A stretch of DNA of 46,285 nucleotides, from positions 1 through 46,285 of the forward strand of contig JAJYLP010000019.1 in assembly GCA_021787615.1 (NCBI GenBank). The letters run 5' to 3'. The position numbers and the translations under genes were made by a program. The stretch comes from Pseudomonadota bacterium (GTDB lineage: Bacteria > Pseudomonadota > Gammaproteobacteria > Steroidobacterales > Steroidobacteraceae). This document shows positions 1 through 8,707 of the stretch, piece after piece (the first letter of the stretch is position 1; every line of letters begins with the position of its first letter). A model generated the notes under the pieces. That model did not search any database, was not told the origin of the DNA, and worked only from the letters and a program-made list of their open reading frames with translations.

Positions 1-102
1 TGCGTGCGCGGCGCTCGTCCTGGCCGCGGAGCACCCGGTGAGGGCGACCGCGGCCAGGATCACACCGGTGAGCACGCAGCGAGGCGATCCGCTCCGTGAC
101 AT
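1..102 (-). CDS. Lipoprotein, N-terminal fragment (cut by window edge)
   Basis: Reading leftwards from an ATG at 100-102 gives 34 uninterrupted codons: MSRSGSPRC, then a hydrophobic stretch, then the lipobox LTGC and a small-residue/Ala-rich tail. This is a textbook type II signal peptide with the lipidated cysteine at about residue 24. The mature protein lies outside the window, so its function cannot be named. It starts 17 bases after the stop of the TonB receptor and on the same strand, so it is probably cotranscribed with it and may be a surface or periplasmic partner of the receptor. No strong ribosome binding site is visible. Too short to be certain, but the signal architecture is convincing. 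Confidence 0.55.
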   Translation of the reverse strand, partial: MSRSGSPRCVLTGVILAAVALTGCSAARTSAAHA

Positions 103-119
103 CAACCGCTCGTCCCGGC

Positions 120-2525
120 TCAGAAGAACCTAGCGGTCGCTGTAAGTCCGATGAACAGCGGCGTGTTGTAAATCGTCCATATGAAGTTAGGTGTCGAGCT
201 CTGATCCAGGCCCTCCGAGTAGAACGGCGACTGCTGGTTCAGCAGATTATCGATGTGCAGATCGAATTTCAGGGACTTCAGCGAGCCGCGGTTGAGGTCC
301 CAGAGGTAGGAAGCCTGCAGGTTGAGCGTCCCATAGCCCGGCAGTTTATAGTTGGATCGGCAGGATGGGTTAGTCGGCGTAGACACAGGCGCCGAAGAAT
401 AACAGGTAACCCCGTACTCGTAACTTGCGACGTACTCCGACCCGGTGTAGTGGTAGGCGAGACTGCCGTACCACGGACCATTGCTGTAATCGAGCGCGAG
501 GTTGGCCGTCTCTTCCGGAATGTTCGCCCGCGGCATGCCGTTGATGAACGAGACGCCGTTCACGTCAATGAAATTCTTGGTGTATTTCGCGCTGGTGTAG
601 CCAAAATTGCCGGTGAGCTCGAGGTCATACGGCAGCACTACCCCACCTTTGAGGGTGAAACCTCTGAAAAGCGCGGCCCCGGCATTCTTCGTCGTGGTGA
701 TGCCCGTGATGTCGCTGTAGTTCGAGCTGAAAATGTTCTGGAAATTGCGGTTGAAGAACGCCACCTCCCAGTTGTAGCGGGCGTTCGAGAACCGGACCCC
801 AGCGTCGATGTTGTCAACCTTCTCCGGTACCACGCTCGGCGGCACCGGAATCTGGCTCGAACCGATATTGCCGTACAATGCGCTGATATTGGGAGGTTTA
901 GTGGAAGTACCCCAATTCACGTAAGCGTTCAGTTCATGCGTGAAGGCATAGTTGACGCCCAGCGACTCCTGAGCCCACTTGTAGGTCTCGGATACCACAC
1001 CGGAGTAATTGTAGTAATAACCCTGATCGTCGTTTGCAAACATATTCAGCCGGTAGTACGTGACACCCGGATAGATATGCAGCTTGTTATTCAGCAGCGC
1101 GATGTTGTCCTCGAGATAGACCCGCACCCACGTCTGGCCGTCATGCTCGAGCCACGCCATGTTGTATCCGGAAGTGCCGATCGGCGCCGGCCAGGATCCG
1201 TACCACGACTCCTCCGACAGCATCGGCGAATTGATCCCCATCAGGCCCACTTGGACGGTGTTGTCTGGCAGGAGGATCGTCAGATTGCCCATTGCACCCC
1301 ACTCGGCGTAGTTCTGGATGTAGTGCTGGTAGGCCGTCCCCGCCTGAGCCGACCCGAACATCGACTCGGCCGTCGCGCAGTCGTATGTCTCCGCGAAGGG
1401 CTGCCCAGGCACCGGAGTGAACACATTATAGCCATTGAGCGCCCCACAGGACTTCAGCGTATCGGTCAGGTCATAGGAATAGCCGGCATATCGATTGTTG
1501 TAGATCGGGTTCGACCAGGCCGTGCGGTTATTGCTGGAGGCGACATAGAACGCCTTGGCTTCGCCAATCAGGTACGGGTTCAACAGCGACTTCATGGTCA
1601 GCGCCACGAAGGTATTGTTGGTTGCCTGGTTGGTATAGGCGACATTCTGCGGCCAGTTATAGTAGTGCCCCCTCTGCTCAAGGATCGGTCCTGGCACCTC
1701 GTTCGGCGGCTGACCATTTGCATTGTTCACAGCCACGACCAGCCTGACCTGCCCCGACGAAGTCGGCTGCACGGCCGCCAGATAGAACGAATTCAACCGC
1801 TCCACCACATTGTTCCAGGGGCCATGGAGCAGCGTGTGACCGAACTTCGCCAGCACATTCAACCCACCCAGGGAGCTGATGGCGCCCGAGTTGACCGATA
1901 GGATCCCTGCCCCCACGGAACCGCCGCCGGTGTACTCACCGCCAGTTCCAGTCACGTCCACGTGGAATGTCTGTGTCGGCAAGGCCGGTTCGAAGGAGAT
2001 GGTGCCGCCGAGGTTGTCGATGGAAGACTGCGACTGCGTGCTCGCACCGCTGTAGACGTTCGCCCCCGCGAGGTCCATCGCCACGATCGGCTGGCCGATC
2101 GGCTGGTCGCCCTGGCCATACAAGCCGCCGAGGAACGTGTTGAGATCCGGCACACCGTCGAAACTGCTGCCGAGCTCATCGCTCTTGAATCCGTCCAGCG
2201 TAAATGCCGTGTCGCTGACGACGAAGCCGCCGACACCCAACGACCTGGAGTTGAATCCCGCGACATTGTTCAGCACAGTCACAACGCTCACCGCCGGACT
2301 AACGTGCGCGAACTTGGTGGGGCTTACCGTTGCCACCGCTTGTTCCGTCGCCACGATCACCACCTTCTTAAGCTGGTTCGACGGCGCCTGGATATCGGAA
2401 TTGCTCGGGCTCGCATTCTGCGGGGCGGCGAATGCCGGCGCCGCGGCAAGCAACGCCATGCAAGGGACAACGACCGCCATCGGTGCGAGGATCTGTCGTA
2501 CCGCCTTACGGATCTCAATGGACAT
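120..2525 (-). CDS. TonB-dependent outer-membrane receptor
   Basis: The product is 801 residues long. The ATG at 2525 is chosen over an in-frame start 9 codons upstream because AGGAGAG lies just before it and the protein then opens with a clean signal peptide ending in PAFA. A TonB-box-like stretch (KKVVIVATEQ) follows near residue 55, then a plug of about 150 residues and a long tyrosine- and asparagine-rich beta-barrel ending in aromatic FF, as expected for insertion of a barrel. The plug lacks the usual RG-type motif, so the receptor is a divergent family member. Receptors of this class import scarce solutes across the outer membrane using TonB energy. Its neighbours are deoxyribose and nucleoside genes, and an operator-like site about 300 bases upstream resembles the one before the LacI gene. 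I infer a nucleoside-related substrate; this is not proven. Confidence 0.9.
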   Translation of the reverse strand: MSIEIRKAVRQILAPMAVVVPCMALLAAAPAFAAPQNASPSNSDIQAPSNQLKKVVIVATEQAVATVSPTKFAHVSPAVSVVTVLNNVAGFNSRSLGVGGFVVSDTAFTLDGFKSDELGSSFDGVPDLNTFLGGLYGQGDQPIGQPIVAMDLAGANVYSGASTQSQSSIDNLGGTISFEPALPTQTFHVDVTGTGGEYTGGGSVGAGILSVNSGAISSLGGLNVLAKFGHTLLHGPWNNVVERLNSFYLAAVQPTSSGQVRLVVAVNNANGQPPNEVPGPILEQRGHYYNWPQNVAYTNQATNNTFVALTMKSLLNPYLIGEAKAFYVASSNNRTAWSNPIYNNRYAGYSYDLTDTLKSCGALNGYNVFTPVPGQPFAETYDCATAESMFGSAQAGTAYQHYIQNYAEWGAMGNLTILLPDNTVQVGLMGINSPMLSEESWYGSWPAPIGTSGYNMAWLEHDGQTWVRVYLEDNIALLNNKLHIYPGVTYYRLNMFANDDQGYYYNYSGVVSETYKWAQESLGVNYAFTHELNAYVNWGTSTKPPNISALYGNIGSSQIPVPPSVVPEKVDNIDAGVRFSNARYNWEVAFFNRNFQNIFSSNYSDITGITTTKNAGAALFRGFTLKGGVVLPYDLELTGNFGYTSAKYTKNFIDVNGVSFINGMPRANIPEETANLALDYSNGPWYGSLAYHYTGSEYVASYEYGVTCYSSAPVSTPTNPSCRSNYKLPGYGTLNLQASYLWDLNRGSLKSLKFDLHIDNLLNQQSPFYSEGLDQSSTPNFIWTIYNTPLFIGLTATARFF

Positions 2526-3094
2526 TGCGGACTCTCCTAACGTGGTCACCACACGGCCGTGTAAAAAAACGTCTCTGCCGATCGGCTGGCCGCGCGAGCC
2601 GATCGTCGGTATTGCATGCTGGCGTCAGAACACCCGCGCCCGATGCCGCGCGGCACCGTGCAGCCGGGCTGCAACGTTCCCGTGAAGCGTCAGCCAGGGG
2701 CATTGCCTGCCTCGCCGGCGCGGTTCCTGACAATTGGCACTGTTGCGTACATCACTCAAGCCCCCGTGCGTTGGACTTTCTTCCGTTGCGTCAGTGTCTT
2801 GAAAGAAAGTGCTCAGATTCTTGGTCTAAAACGTTTAACGCACTTCTGTTAAACGATATATGGCTACTCCCACGCTGTCAATCTCAGCCGCTCAGTCAGC
2901 CGCGCATCCGGCATCCGACCTGACGTTGCGCTCAGGCAACATCCCGTCAAAGTGCGTTGCATGATGCCGCTGGCGCCGCCCGCGGGCAGCCCACCCAGGC
3001 TCGCCGCCCGCAGACGAGACACGCGCGCGCCGCCGCCCTCGACAACCCGGGTGCGCTGGCACCGTCCATGCGCCGATGCCGCAGCGCACGCGAG
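2526..3094. other. Intergenic region upstream of TonB receptor
   Basis: 569 bases lie between the receptor start and the end of the aldehyde dehydrogenase gene. The short frames here are low-complexity and give no recognisable protein. The stretch from about 2740 to 2880 is visibly AT-richer than the coding DNA around it and holds the operator-like inverted repeats listed separately. If the promoter is there, the receptor mRNA has a leader of nearly 300 bases. I saw no clear riboswitch or terminator. Confidence 0.5.
2828..2855. promoter_or_regulatory. LacI-type operator cluster upstream of TonB receptor
   Basis: The core AAACGTTT at 2829-2836 is palindromic. It overlaps an inverted repeat CGTTTAAC (2832-2839) and GTTAAACG (2848-2855) with an 8-base spacer. 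The same GTTAAACGTTT core occurs at 10477-10487, directly before the LacI-family gene. Palindromes with a central CG are typical of LacI-family operators. On the minus strand a weak TTAACA / TTTAGA promoter-like pair brackets the site, which would suit repression of the receptor gene. The sequence match is seen; the binding protein is inferred. Confidence 0.5.
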
Positions 3095-5557
3095 TCATGC
3101 GAAGTCGCCATAGGGCAACCAGATGTTCTTGATCTGAGTGGCCTGCCGCAGGAACGTGCGGCCCTCGCCGTGGCGTACCGAGAGCCAGTCGCGGCTGCGG
3201 CCGTGATTGACCCAGGTGCGCTTCACCGCCGCGGCGGCCCACTCTTCCACGCGCTTGCTGCCGTCTTTGGAGCCGAAGTACCAGAGGCAGTCGACCTGAT
3301 CGTGCATCGCCAGCGTCGCGCTCAGCTCCTCACGGTCTCCCGTCACGATATTGACGACCCCGGCCGGCACGTCCGAGGTCTCGAGCACCTGGCACAGATC
3401 CAGCGCCGGCAGCGGCATGCGCTCGGACGGGACCATCACGCACCGGTTGCCCATGGCGATGACGGGCGCGAGCAGCGAGACGAAGGCGAGCAGCGGCGCC
3501 TCGTCCGGACAGATCACGCCCACCACGCCGATGGGCTCCGGCACCGCCAGTGCGATATTTCTCACCGGCGGGGTGTGGATCAGGCCGTCGTACTTGTCGG
3601 CCCAGCCGCCGTAGGCGAACAGCCGCTCGATCGCCGCGTCGACTTCGGCGCGCGCTTGCGCGCCCTTGCTGCCGCTCAGGCGGCGCAGCTTGCCGATGAA
3701 CTCCTCGCGCCGCAGCGCGAGATTCTCCGCAATGTAGAACAGAATCTGGCTGCGCAGGTGCGCGGTCGCATCCGCCCACCGCTCGGCCCGGAATGCCGCC
3801 TCGACCGCATCGCGGATGTCCTTGCGATTGCCTTGCGCCACCCAGCCGGCGAGCTCTCCCCGGGCATCCTGCACGGGACGGGACAGGCCGCCGTCCGGAC
3901 GGCTCTGCTTGCCGCCGATGAAGTTCTTGAAGGTTCTGTCGATGCCACCGGCCGGCTCGGCCATCGGCGATTCCGCCGCCAGCGTCTCGGCGAGCATCCG
4001 GCCGGAGCGCGCCAGGGGCGTCGCACCCGAGGGTCGCTCGCCGTGCTTCTCGCGCCTGGCGGCATCGGCTTGCGGAGCCGGCAGCCACGCGTCACGCTCG
4101 CGCAGGTAATCGAGCATGCCTTCAAGCCCGCCCTCGCGACCGAAACCGCTTTCGCGGATGCCGCCGAAGCCGCAGGCCGCATCCAGCTGGTTGGTGGTGT
4201 TGATCCAGACCACCCCGGCCTTGAGTTTCACGGCGAGCTCGAGCGCGCGGTTGATGCTCTCGGTGTAGAGCGTCGCCGCCAGCCCATAGCGCGTGTTGTT
4301 GGCGAGCTCGACCGCTTCCTGCAGCGTGCGGAAGCTGGTCGCCGCGAGCACCGGACCGAACACCTCTTCGCGCCACACGATGTTTGCCGGCGAGACGTCC
4401 GTCAGCAGCGTCGGCGGGTAGAAGGCGCCCTCGCGCGGCAGGGCAATGTCCGGCTGCCACAGCGTCGCGCCCTCGGCCTGAGCCTGCTCGACGAAGCCCT
4501 GCACGCGTGTGCGGTGCGCCGGCGTGATCAGCGCGCCCATGTCGATCGCCTTGTCGAGCGGATCGCCGATACGGACGTGCGCGAGCCGGGTCTTGATCTT
4601 GTGCACCAGGCTCGCCAGCACGCTCTCCTCGACGATCAGGCGCGAGCCGGCGCAGCACACCTGACCCTGGTTGAACCAGATGGCATCGACGAGCCCCTCG
4701 ACGGCGGCATCGAGATCGGCGTCCTCGAACACGACAAACGGCGACTTGCCGCCGAGCTCGAGCGTCAGCGATTTACCCGTGCCGGCCGTGCTGCGGCGGA
4801 TGAGCTTGCCGACTTCGGTCGAGCCGGTGAAGGCGATTTTCGCGATCCCCGGATGTGCCACGATCAGCTCGCCGACCTTGCCGTCACCGGTGAGGATGTT
4901 GACCACCCCGGGAGGCACTGCGGCATCGGCGCACAGGCTCGCGAAGAACAGCGCCGTCAGGCTCGTGTCCTCGGCGGGCTTGAGCACCACGCAGTTGCCG
5001 GCCGCCAGCGCGGGGGCGACCTTCCAGGCGAGCATCAGCAGCGGGAAATTCCACGGAATGATCTGTCCGATGACCCCGAGCGGCTCGTGATCCGCGAGCT
5101 CGCGCCCGACGAGCTGCGCCCAACCGGCGTGATAGGTGAAGTGACGCGCGGCGAGCGGAATGTCGAGATCGCGCGTCTCGCGGATGGGCTTGCCGTTGTC
5201 GAGCGACTCCAGCACCGCGAAGAAGCGGCTGTGCTTCTGAATCAGACGCCCGAGCGCATACAGCACACGGGCGCGCTCGTAGCCGGATTTCGACCACGCC
5301 GGAAAGGCCGCCTGGGCGCTCTTCACCGCCGCATCGACGTCCTCCGCGGAGCTCTGCGTGAGGCTCGAGAGCACCTCACCGTTCGCCGGGTTCAGGCAGG
5401 GGATGCGCGCAGCTTGTTCGCGGGAGGCTCGCCACTGCCCGCCGATGTACAGCGAGAATCCCTCGGGGTGCGCGGCCAGCCATTGGCGCACGGCGCTCGC
5501 ATCTTCCGGAGCCGGGCCGTAGCTCAGCGTGTCGAAGATTTCCGGGACGCTGCTCAT
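3095..5557 (-). CDS. ALDH16-type two-domain aldehyde dehydrogenase
   Basis: The start at 5557 (MSSVPEIF) is chosen because the open frame upstream runs into deoC and reads as low-complexity; this leaves a 28-base gap to deoC. The 820-residue protein has a complete ALDH domain at about 30-495: IIPWNFP with Asn170, LELGGKSP with general base Glu267, and GQVC with nucleophile Cys301. A second ALDH-like domain at about 543-820 starts FKNFIGGKQSRP and has IGVVGVICPDEAP but no catalytic GQxC segment, and stops early. This domain plan matches the ALDH16 family, known from animals and some bacteria, whose second domain is non-catalytic. Next to deoC it most likely oxidises the acetaldehyde released by the aldolase to acetate, using NAD(P). 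Confidence 0.88.
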   Translation of the reverse strand: MSSVPEIFDTLSYGPAPEDASAVRQWLAAHPEGFSLYIGGQWRASREQAARIPCLNPANGEVLSSLTQSSAEDVDAAVKSAQAAFPAWSKSGYERARVLYALGRLIQKHSRFFAVLESLDNGKPIRETRDLDIPLAARHFTYHAGWAQLVGRELADHEPLGVIGQIIPWNFPLLMLAWKVAPALAAGNCVVLKPAEDTSLTALFFASLCADAAVPPGVVNILTGDGKVGELIVAHPGIAKIAFTGSTEVGKLIRRSTAGTGKSLTLELGGKSPFVVFEDADLDAAVEGLVDAIWFNQGQVCCAGSRLIVEESVLASLVHKIKTRLAHVRIGDPLDKAIDMGALITPAHRTRVQGFVEQAQAEGATLWQPDIALPREGAFYPPTLLTDVSPANIVWREEVFGPVLAATSFRTLQEAVELANNTRYGLAATLYTESINRALELAVKLKAGVVWINTTNQLDAACGFGGIRESGFGREGGLEGMLDYLRERDAWLPAPQADAARREKHGERPSGATPLARSGRMLAETLAAESPMAEPAGGIDRTFKNFIGGKQSRPDGGLSRPVQDARGELAGWVAQGNRKDIRDAVEAAFRAERWADATAHLRSQILFYIAENLALRREEFIGKLRRLSGSKGAQARAEVDAAIERLFAYGGWADKYDGLIHTPPVRNIALAVPEPIGVVGVICPDEAPLLAFVSLLAPVIAMGNRCVMVPSERMPLPALDLCQVLETSDVPAGVVNIVTGDREELSATLAMHDQVDCLWYFGSKDGSKRVEEWAAAAVKRTWVNHGRSRDWLSVRHGEGRTFLRQATQIKNIWLPYGDFA

Positions 5558-5585
5558 TGACTTTGCGGACCCCCCGATCCGATGC

Positions 5586-6623
5586 CTAGCCGAGCGGATG
5601 ACGGTGAGCCGCGGAATAGCGGCCCGTGACCTGGTGCTCGAGCTGGCGCTCGATGTCCCCGAGCAGCCGTGAGGCGCCGAAGCGGAATCGCTCGGGCCTG
5701 AGCCACTCATCGCCCAATTCCTCCTTCACGAGCAGCAGATAGGTGAGCGCCGTCTTGGCGCTCGAGATCCCGCCCGCCGGCTTGAAGCCCGCCTGCTGCC
5801 CGGTCCGCTCGGCGAATTCCCGGATCATGCGCATCATGACCAGGCTCACCGGCAGTGTCGCGTTCACCGGCTCCATGCCGGTGGAGGTCTTGATGAAATC
5901 CGACCCGGCCATGAGCGCAACGAGCGAGGCCTTGGCCACCTTGCCGATCGAGCCCAGCTGCCCCGTGCCGAGAATGGTCTTCATGGGCACCGGCCCGCAG
6001 GCCTCCCGGAAGGCGCGGATCTCCGCATAGAGCGCGCACCAGTCGGACAGCAGCACGTGGCGGCGGCTGATGACCACATCGATCTCGCTCGCCCCCGCCG
6101 CGACCGAGCGGCGGATCTCCTCCAGGCGCAGCTCAAAGGGCGACAGTCCCGCCGGGAATCCGGCCGAGACGGCCGCGACGGCAATGTCCGTACCCGCCAG
6201 CGCAGCCCGCGCGGCCGGAACCATATCGTGATAGACGCACACCGCCGCCGTGGTGAGCGCACGCTCGCCCCAGCCCAGGGCCGAGAGCAGATCGGAGCGA
6301 ACCGGCGCGCGCGCCTTGGCGCACAGGCGCAGCACCCGCCCCGGGGTGTCATCGGCCGAGAGCGTCGTCAGATCCATCAGGCTCACGGCCTTGAGCAGCC
6401 AGGCAGCCTGCCACGCTTTCTTCACGGTCCGGCGCTTCGGGAGCGTGCTCACCCGGCGCTCAACGGCCGACAGGTTCACGCGTACGCGATCGATCCAGCC
6501 GGCATCAAACTCGATGCCCCGCCCGCCCATCGCCTCGGCCGACGCTTCGGATTCGACCTGGGCCCGCTCCGGGACCAACCGGGGGAATGCGATCTTGGAA
6601 TCAGCGCCGGCCGGTGAACTCAT
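5586..6623 (-). CDS. deoC: Deoxyribose-phosphate aldolase, animal-like (DERA) class
   Basis: The 345-residue enzyme splits 2-deoxyribose-5-phosphate into glyceraldehyde-3-phosphate and acetaldehyde. Both catalytic lysine motifs are present: GSDFIKTSTG with Schiff-base Lys245 and GFKPAGGI with Lys281. It is about 100 residues longer than typical short bacterial DeoC. The N-terminal part (VNLSAVERRV, RRTVKKAWQAAWLLKAV, MDLTTLS) and the end (VTGRYSAAH) look like the long animal DERA form as I remember it. It is the first gene of a two-gene unit with the ALDH16 gene, a natural pairing since the second enzyme would consume the toxic acetaldehyde. An operator-like palindrome lies about 45-55 bases upstream. 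Confidence 0.95.
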   Translation of the reverse strand: MSSPAGADSKIAFPRLVPERAQVESEASAEAMGGRGIEFDAGWIDRVRVNLSAVERRVSTLPKRRTVKKAWQAAWLLKAVSLMDLTTLSADDTPGRVLRLCAKARAPVRSDLLSALGWGERALTTAAVCVYHDMVPAARAALAGTDIAVAAVSAGFPAGLSPFELRLEEIRRSVAAGASEIDVVISRRHVLLSDWCALYAEIRAFREACGPVPMKTILGTGQLGSIGKVAKASLVALMAGSDFIKTSTGMEPVNATLPVSLVMMRMIREFAERTGQQAGFKPAGGISSAKTALTYLLLVKEELGDEWLRPERFRFGASRLLGDIERQLEHQVTGRYSAAHRHPLG

Positions 6624-6664
6624 GGGTCACCGTCGCGGCGGGCGTGAGCGGACAAAGCGCATGT

Positions 6665-6680
6665 GGACCATTTGGTCAAG
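6665..6680. promoter_or_regulatory. Operator-like palindrome upstream of deoC
   Basis: GACCA-TT-TGGTC (6666-6677) is a perfect inverted repeat inside a longer minus-strand sequence ACTTGACCAA..GGTCCA. The sequence ACTTGACCAA recurs at 7030-7039 in front of deoB. The site is about 45 bases upstream of the deoC start, where a repressor would act. The palindrome type is common for TetR-like or GntR-like regulators, but no such regulator gene is present in this window. Confidence 0.45.
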
Positions 6681-7021
6681 TACGGTAACGAAGGCCGGTA
6701 TCGAAGTCAACGGACGGCGGCACCCGATCCGCACGCTGCGCATCGCGCGCAGGCGCGACAGCGATGGCAATCCCGACAGGCCGGTCATCGTCTCAAAATG
6801 AAACGGCTGGCCCCAGTATCCTTGCGGCAGATGAAAATTCCGTTACAGCAGGGCGATGCATTGCTGTCACTGGACTCTTTATGTCAGTGAACTTTCACCG
6901 CCTGCCCCGCCATTGTGCGGCGGGCGCGATCGGATGCCGTCAGCGCAGCGCCCCAGCATGGTGCAAATCCGTCGCGGCGCGCCCCGCGTCGGACAGGCCG
7001 CCCGATGCGCGGGACTGGATT

Positions 7022-7050
7022 TTGACTGCTTGGTCAAGTGTCTCTAGACT
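7022..7050 (+). promoter_or_regulatory. Promoter with overlapping operator, upstream of deoB
   Basis: TTGACT (7022-7027), a 17-base spacer and TAGACT (7045-7050) form a good sigma70-type promoter reading towards deoB. The spacer contains TTGGTCAAGT, and TTGAC (7022-7026) pairs with GTCAA (7033-7037) as an inverted repeat related to the palindrome before deoC. A bound repressor would block RNA polymerase here. Confidence 0.5.
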
Positions 7051-7212
7051 CCCGGCCGAAGACCTGCGCGCGGGGCCGCGTGATGGCGCTCGCGTGCCAG
7101 GGCTGCCCGGCCGCTGAGCAAGCGGTGCGAGGATTGTGCGCCGCGCGCCGCAGCGGCCATCCGGAACAGGTCACTGCACGGCCCGGCCGCTCTGGCGCGC
7201 AGGACCGGGCGC

Positions 7213-8439
7213 ATGGGGTGGACAATGCCGCGAGCGATAGTCGTCGTTCTGGACTCGATGGGGGTCGGCGCAGCCGCGGACGCGGCTGCCTATGGCAACG
7301 CCGGTGCCGACACGTTCGGGCACATCGCCGAGGCGTGCGCGCTCGGACGCGCCGATACCGCTCAGCGCTCCGGCCCGCTCGCCATTCCCCACCTCGCCTC
7401 GCTCGGCCTCGTCAATGCGGCCGAGGCGGCGCGCAACGCGCCGCTGCCGGTCGCGCGGCCGAAGCGGCGAACCGGGCGGTTCGGCCATGCAGCCGAGCGC
7501 AGCCGCGGCAAGGACACCCCGAGCGGCCACTGGGAGATGATGGGGCTGCCGGTCGAGTTCGAGTGGGGCTACTTCCCGGATACCGAGCCGTGCTTTCCCA
7601 CCGCACTGACCGAGGCGCTCATCGCTCGCGGCGGCATCAGCGGCATCCTCGGCAACCGCCACGCCTCGGGCACGCAGATCATCCGGGAGCTCGGCGAGGA
7701 GCACCTGCGCACGCTGCGACCGATCGTGTACACCTCGGCCGACTCGGTCCTGCAGATTGCCGCGCACGAGGAGCGGTTCGGCCTGGAGCGGCTGTACGCG
7801 CTCTGTGCGCTCGCGCGCGAGCTGGTCGACGCCTACCAGATCGGGCGCGTCATCGCCCGCCCCTTCCTCGGCGATAGCGCCGCAACGTTCACCCGAACCG
7901 GCAACCGCCGCGACCTCGCCACACCGCCGCATGGCCCGACACTGCTCGACGTCGCGAAAGCCGCCGGCAGAGAGGTCATCTGCGTCGGCAAGGTCGCCGA
8001 CATCTTCGCGCGTCGAGGGGTGACGCGCACCGTCAAAGCGCACGGCAACGCGGCCGTGATGGATCGGCTGCTCGAGGTGATGCGCGAGGCGCCGGGGGGG
8101 AGTCTGCTGTTCGCGAACTGCGTGGACTTCGACACGAATTTCGGGCACCGCCGCGACGTCAGCGGCTATGCCCGCGCGCTCGAGGAGTTCGACCGCTGCG
8201 TGCCGCGCCTGCGTGAGGCGATGCGGCCGGACGACGTCGCGGTCATCACCGCCGATCACGGCTGCGACCCGACCTTCCCGGGCAGCGATCACACCCGCGA
8301 GTACGTCCCCGTGCTCGCCTTCGGCGCAACGGTCAGCCCGGAGTCGATCGGCCGGCGCAGCAGCTTCGCCGACATCGGCCAGAGCCTCGCCGGCCACCTC
8401 GGGATGCCGCGCCTCGCCCACGGGACCTCATTCCTGTGA
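7213..8439 (+). CDS. deoB: Phosphopentomutase
   Basis: The 408-residue enzyme converts ribose-1-phosphate or deoxyribose-1-phosphate to the 5-phosphate, the step before DeoC or the pentose phosphate pathway. It belongs to the alkaline phosphatase superfamily: [11 protein letters not shown] near the start, [10 protein letters not shown] carrying the phosphorylated Thr, and [22 protein letters not shown] near the end with the metal-binding Asp and His. Length is normal for DeoB (about 390-410). The ATG at 7213 has AGGA eight bases before it; a second ATG four codons on (7225) is also possible. A good promoter lies about 160 bases upstream. Confidence 0.95.
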   Translation: MGWTMPRAIVVVLDSMGVGAAADAAAYGNAGADTFGHIAEACALGRADTAQRSGPLAIPHLASLGLVNAAEAARNAPLPVARPKRRTGRFGHAAERSRGKDTPSGHWEMMGLPVEFEWGYFPDTEPCFPTALTEALIARGGISGILGNRHASGTQIIRELGEEHLRTLRPIVYTSADSVLQIAAHEERFGLERLYALCALARELVDAYQIGRVIARPFLGDSAATFTRTGNRRDLATPPHGPTLLDVAKAAGREVICVGKVADIFARRGVTRTVKAHGNAAVMDRLLEVMREAPGGSLLFANCVDFDTNFGHRRDVSGYARALEEFDRCVPRLREAMRPDDVAVITADHGCDPTFPGSDHTREYVPVLAFGATVSPESIGRRSSFADIGQSLAGHLGMPRLAHGTSFL

Positions 8440-8707
8440 CGGCAGAGGCCGGCGCGCGGGCGTACCGAGCACCCTCGCGGCTTGAACGGAACGCTCGCGC
8501 GCCATGGACAAATGGCGGCCCGAGGATAACATCCGCGCAGCAGCCGACCTGACCCATCCCTGATCCATCCGATGAGTTCATCAAGATCACGGCGGCCCGG
8601 GGCACAATGAGCTGCAACGGTCCGGCCACGGCGGCAGGGTTCGAACACCCGACAGTACAATTTGACGCACAAGCGCCCGGCCACGCGGGCAGTGTCTGGA
8701 GCCATGC

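Larger units (their letters stand above)
6624..7212. other. Divergent control region between deoC and deoB
   Basis: 589 bases separate the two divergent units. It carries two related operator-like palindromes (6665-6680 and 7022-7037) and a good sigma70-type promoter facing deoB. The short open frames in it have no recognisable content. Around 6868-6889 there is a small imperfect inverted repeat (CACTG / CAGTG) of unknown role. The predicted deoB start of transcription leaves a leader of roughly 155 bases. Confidence 0.5.

Noticed and set aside
2957-5560. A very long plus-strand open frame opposite the ALDH16 gene
   Set aside because: Its translation is rich in Arg, Ala, Asp and His without any motif, while the minus strand encodes a complete two-domain ALDH. 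It is a shadow caused by high GC at third codon positions. The same applies to long frames opposite the TonB receptor (96-1901), shc (26667-29228) and the importer permease and binding-protein genes (41319-43679).
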